From assembly GCA_964395765.1 (NCBI GenBank), contig CAYNCU010000196.1, positions 1 to 8,080 on the forward strand: DNA of 8,080 bases, written 5' to 3'. Positions within the stretch are counted from its first letter, which is position 1. Every line of letters starts with the position of its first letter. The notes under the pieces are model-generated. The model made no database searches. It was not told the DNA's origin and saw only the letters and a list, made by a program, of their open reading frames with translations. Below, piece after piece: positions 6,680 to 8,080 of this stretch. The position numbers and the translations under genes were made by a program. The stretch is from DATDPY01 sp964395765 (lineage in GTDB: Bacteria; Bacteroidota; Bacteroidia; Cytophagales; Cyclobacteriaceae).

Positions 6680-7132
6680 TTATTTCCACATTCCGAAAAA
6701 ATATACCCATGCAATAAAAAAGATTTGGAGGGGAATTCTGAACCAGAGGTAGAGAAGGCCGTGTCCGTCATTCGTACCTTTCTGGTAATCGATATTTTTT
6801 GCGGCCGCGTGAATATTGGCGGGCAGTATAAAAATGAAAAACAGGATGAGAAGTTCTGAAACCAGGTATTCGATACGGGGAATAAGAAGTCCGATCGCGG
6901 CCGCTATTTCAATAAAACCGGTCAGCATTACAATTTCTTTCTTAAAAGGTAAAAAATCAGGCATCATAAGGGTCATGCCTTTTAAATAAACATAATGAGC
7001 TGATGCCGTGAAAAGCAACATAACTGCCATAGCGATCTTTCCGGACAATACAAAATCGAAAAAACCGGCGCCAAGCCTGACAACAACCAGGCAGGTAATG
7101 AAAGTTATGAGTAAAACCAGGAGGGGCTTCAA
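6680..7132 (-). CDS. DoxX-like small membrane protein
   Basis: A 150-residue hydrophobic protein with four or five membrane helices (near 3-21, 33-52, 68-86, 88-106 and 127-148). DoxX-type landmarks are visible: a G-F-I-E-I-A-A-A-I-G-L-L-I-P helix (72-85), L-P-A-N-I-H-A-A (103-110) and R-I-P-L-Q near the last helix. The family lies in the inner membrane; some members take part in thiol or sulfur redox, but no function can be assigned here. The start is TTG at 7132, since no ATG lies upstream before the in-frame stop (7160-7162) and the next Met (residue 35) would remove the first helix. The leader has no Shine-Dalgarno sequence and instead contains ACCTCCTTT, the sense of the 16S rRNA 3' tail. 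It is first in a probable four-gene operon, with 174 bp of AT-rich DNA upstream. Confidence 0.82.
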   Translation of the reverse strand: MKPLLVLLITFITCLVVVRLGAGFFDFVLSGKIAMAVMLLFTASAHYVYLKGMTLMMPDFLPFKKEIVMLTGFIEIAAAIGLLIPRIEYLVSELLILFFIFILPANIHAAAKNIDYQKGTNDGHGLLYLWFRIPLQIFFIAWVYFFGMWK

Positions 7133-7179
7133 GAATAAAAGGAGGTAAATCGTTTCAGTTTATTTTATCAAATAATTCC

Positions 7180-7311
7180 AATAACCCTATAAATAATAGA
7201 AATATTAATCAATAGGCAAACAATTTGTTTTATTATTTTATAGTAATTCAATGATGATGCTCCAGGATGGAAGATGAGGGATAAAACGATAAACCCGGAA
7301 ATAGGGTTATT
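7180..7311. repeat. 11-bp perfect inverted repeat flanking the intergenic region
   Basis: AATAACCCTAT at 7180-7190 is the exact reverse complement of ATAGGGTTATT at 7301-7311. The right arm contains the stop codon of the propeller gene and also forms one side of the local terminator-like hairpin. The left arm lies about 48 nt upstream of the DoxX-like start. A transcript reading through from the propeller gene could pair the two distant arms instead of folding the local hairpin. Coincidence in AT-rich DNA is possible. Confidence 0.4.
7289..7311 (-). terminator. Terminator-like hairpin at the end of the propeller gene
   Basis: On the minus strand ATAACCC (7310-7304) can pair with GGGTTTAT (7296-7289) with one bulged base, leaving a 7-nt loop TATTTCC. 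The core is a 5-bp AACCC/GGGTT stem. The sequence after it, CGTTTTATCC, is only modestly T-rich. The TAA stop codon lies inside the 5' arm. It is a plausible but weak intrinsic terminator separating the propeller gene from the DoxX-led operon. Confidence 0.4.
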
Positions 7312-8080
7312 TTATCATGGAAACTCCTTTATTGGTTCCAATATATTTATTTCCGGCCCGATCGATATAAATAGTATTTACATAATTGTCGATTAATCCA
7401 TTTTGGTTATTGTAATTAATAAGGGATTTTCCATTATAAACCGATAGCCCTAGTCCTAAATTATTTTCATCCATTAATCCAAACCAGATGTTATTTTGAT
7501 TATCCACGGCAAGCGTCGAAATATAATTGGATTTTAACCCGTTGGCAGTGGTTATTGAATTCCAGCTTTTACCGTCGAATTCTGAAATTCCACCTCCCCA
7601 GGTCCCTGCCCATATATTATTCTTTGAATCCACAGCCAGGGAAATAATAAAGTTCGAAGATAAATTGTTTTCTACCGTATAATTGATCCATTCCTTACCA
7701 TTAAATTCCGATACTCCGCCCAATGTGCCAAACCATAAATTATTATCATGATCTACGGAAACGGAATTAACAATATTATAGGCTAGTCCATCATCCATGG
7801 TATATGTTTTCCAGTTTTTCCCGTCAAATTCTGCTACATTATCTCCGACGCACCAAATATTTCCCTTATGATCAACGGCTATATCTTTTACAGGATAGGG
7901 GTATATTCCATCGGATTGCGTAAAAGTTTTCCAGCCAAGGCCGGTATACTCTGAAGCCCCTTTATCCGTACCGGCCCATAAATTGCCGGAATCATCAAAT
8001 CGTAAACATAATATAACGTTAGAAGCGAGGCCGTTTTCTGAAGTAAAATTCTGCCAATTGCTTCCGTTGAATTTTATCAG
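7307..8080 (-). CDS. Two-component regulator propeller (Reg_prop) repeat protein, 5' end missing
   Basis: The open frame runs without a stop from 7307 to the window edge at 8080, giving 257 visible C-terminal residues. An ATG at 7798 is internal: it falls in the middle of a repeat unit and the repeats continue upstream of it. Six units of about 41 residues are visible, each with F-[ND]-G-K-x-W, then an N-G-L turn, then V-D-x-x-x-N-[IL]-W-x-G-T. The [IL]-W positions are W35, W76, W116, W157 and W199, with Y246 in the last unit (visible-residue numbering), a spacing of 41, 40, 41, 42 and 47. The longer last step reflects an insertion rich in Asn, Leu and Gly. This is the Reg_prop beta-propeller pattern, found in periplasmic sensor domains of hybrid histidine kinases and in stand-alone secreted proteins. 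No Y_Y_Y, kinase or sorting domain follows; the protein ends two residues after G-V-S-M. A binding or sensing role is inferred; the ligand and N-terminus are unknown. Confidence 0.87.
   Translation of the reverse strand: MIKFNGSNWQNFTSENGLASNVILCLRFDDSGNLWAGTDKGASEYTGLGWKTFTQSDGIYPYPVKDIAVDHKGNIWCVGDNVAEFDGKNWKTYTMDDGLAYNIVNSVSVDHDNNLWFGTLGGVSEFNGKEWINYTVENNLSSNFIISLAVDSKNNIWAGTWGGGISEFDGKSWNSITTANGLKSNYISTLAVDNQNNIWFGLMDENNLGLGLSVYNGKSLINYNNQNGLIDNYVNTIYIDRAGNKYIGTNKGVSMIK

Noticed and set aside
7138..7146. AAAGGAGGT on the plus strand, a perfect Shine-Dalgarno sequence
   Set aside because: No start codon lies at a suitable distance downstream on the plus strand and no plus-strand gene follows.
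7796..7798. ATG at 7798 as the start of the propeller gene
   Set aside because: The same frame stays open to the window edge and encodes two further repeat units upstream, so this Met is internal.

Overview
The window is a compact, single-strand gene cluster. Eight protein genes all lie on the minus strand, so transcription runs from high to low coordinates. The sequence suggests a member of the Bacteroidota: intergenic DNA is AT-rich, start codons lack clear Shine-Dalgarno sequences, one perfect TAnnTTTG-type -7 promoter element is present, and the gene families (Reg_prop propeller, DoxX, Pyridox_oxase_2, HTH_42) are common there. No 16S rRNA or other decisive marker is present, so the assignment is an inference.

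Layout in order of transcription. (1) 8080-7307 is the 3' end of a beta-propeller (Reg_prop repeat) protein whose start lies beyond the window edge. It ends in a small terminator-like hairpin. (2) After a 174-bp gap comes a probable four-gene operon with gaps of about 7-39 bp: a DoxX-like membrane protein (7132-6680), an AlkZ/YcaQ-like winged-helix DNA glycosylase homologue with the QxQ motif (6660-5590), a multi-pass membrane protein with an HExxH zinc-protease motif (5582-4776), and an FMN-binding split-barrel protein of the Pyridox_oxase_2 (Nim-like) family (4736-4074). (3) A 128-bp gap precedes an exported AcvB/VirJ-type protein made of two tandem alpha/beta hydrolase domains (3945-2536). 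(4) A 169-bp gap precedes zwf, glucose-6-phosphate dehydrogenase (2366-849), and a HAD-family phosphatase (846-220) that begins 2 bp after the zwf stop. (5) 1-219 holds no convincing gene.

Functional reading. zwf supplies NADPH through the oxidative pentose phosphate branch, and the tightly coupled HAD protein may dephosphorylate a sugar phosphate. The four-gene operon combines a DNA-repair homologue, a flavoprotein and two membrane proteins; a response to electrophile or alkylation damage is one possible reading but is not proven. The AcvB-like protein is the best candidate for unusual biology, because its characterised relatives hydrolyse lysyl-phosphatidylglycerol in Agrobacterium and rhizobia. 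I found no mobile element, CRISPR array, tRNA or rRNA, and nothing that is clearly a new defence or secretion system.
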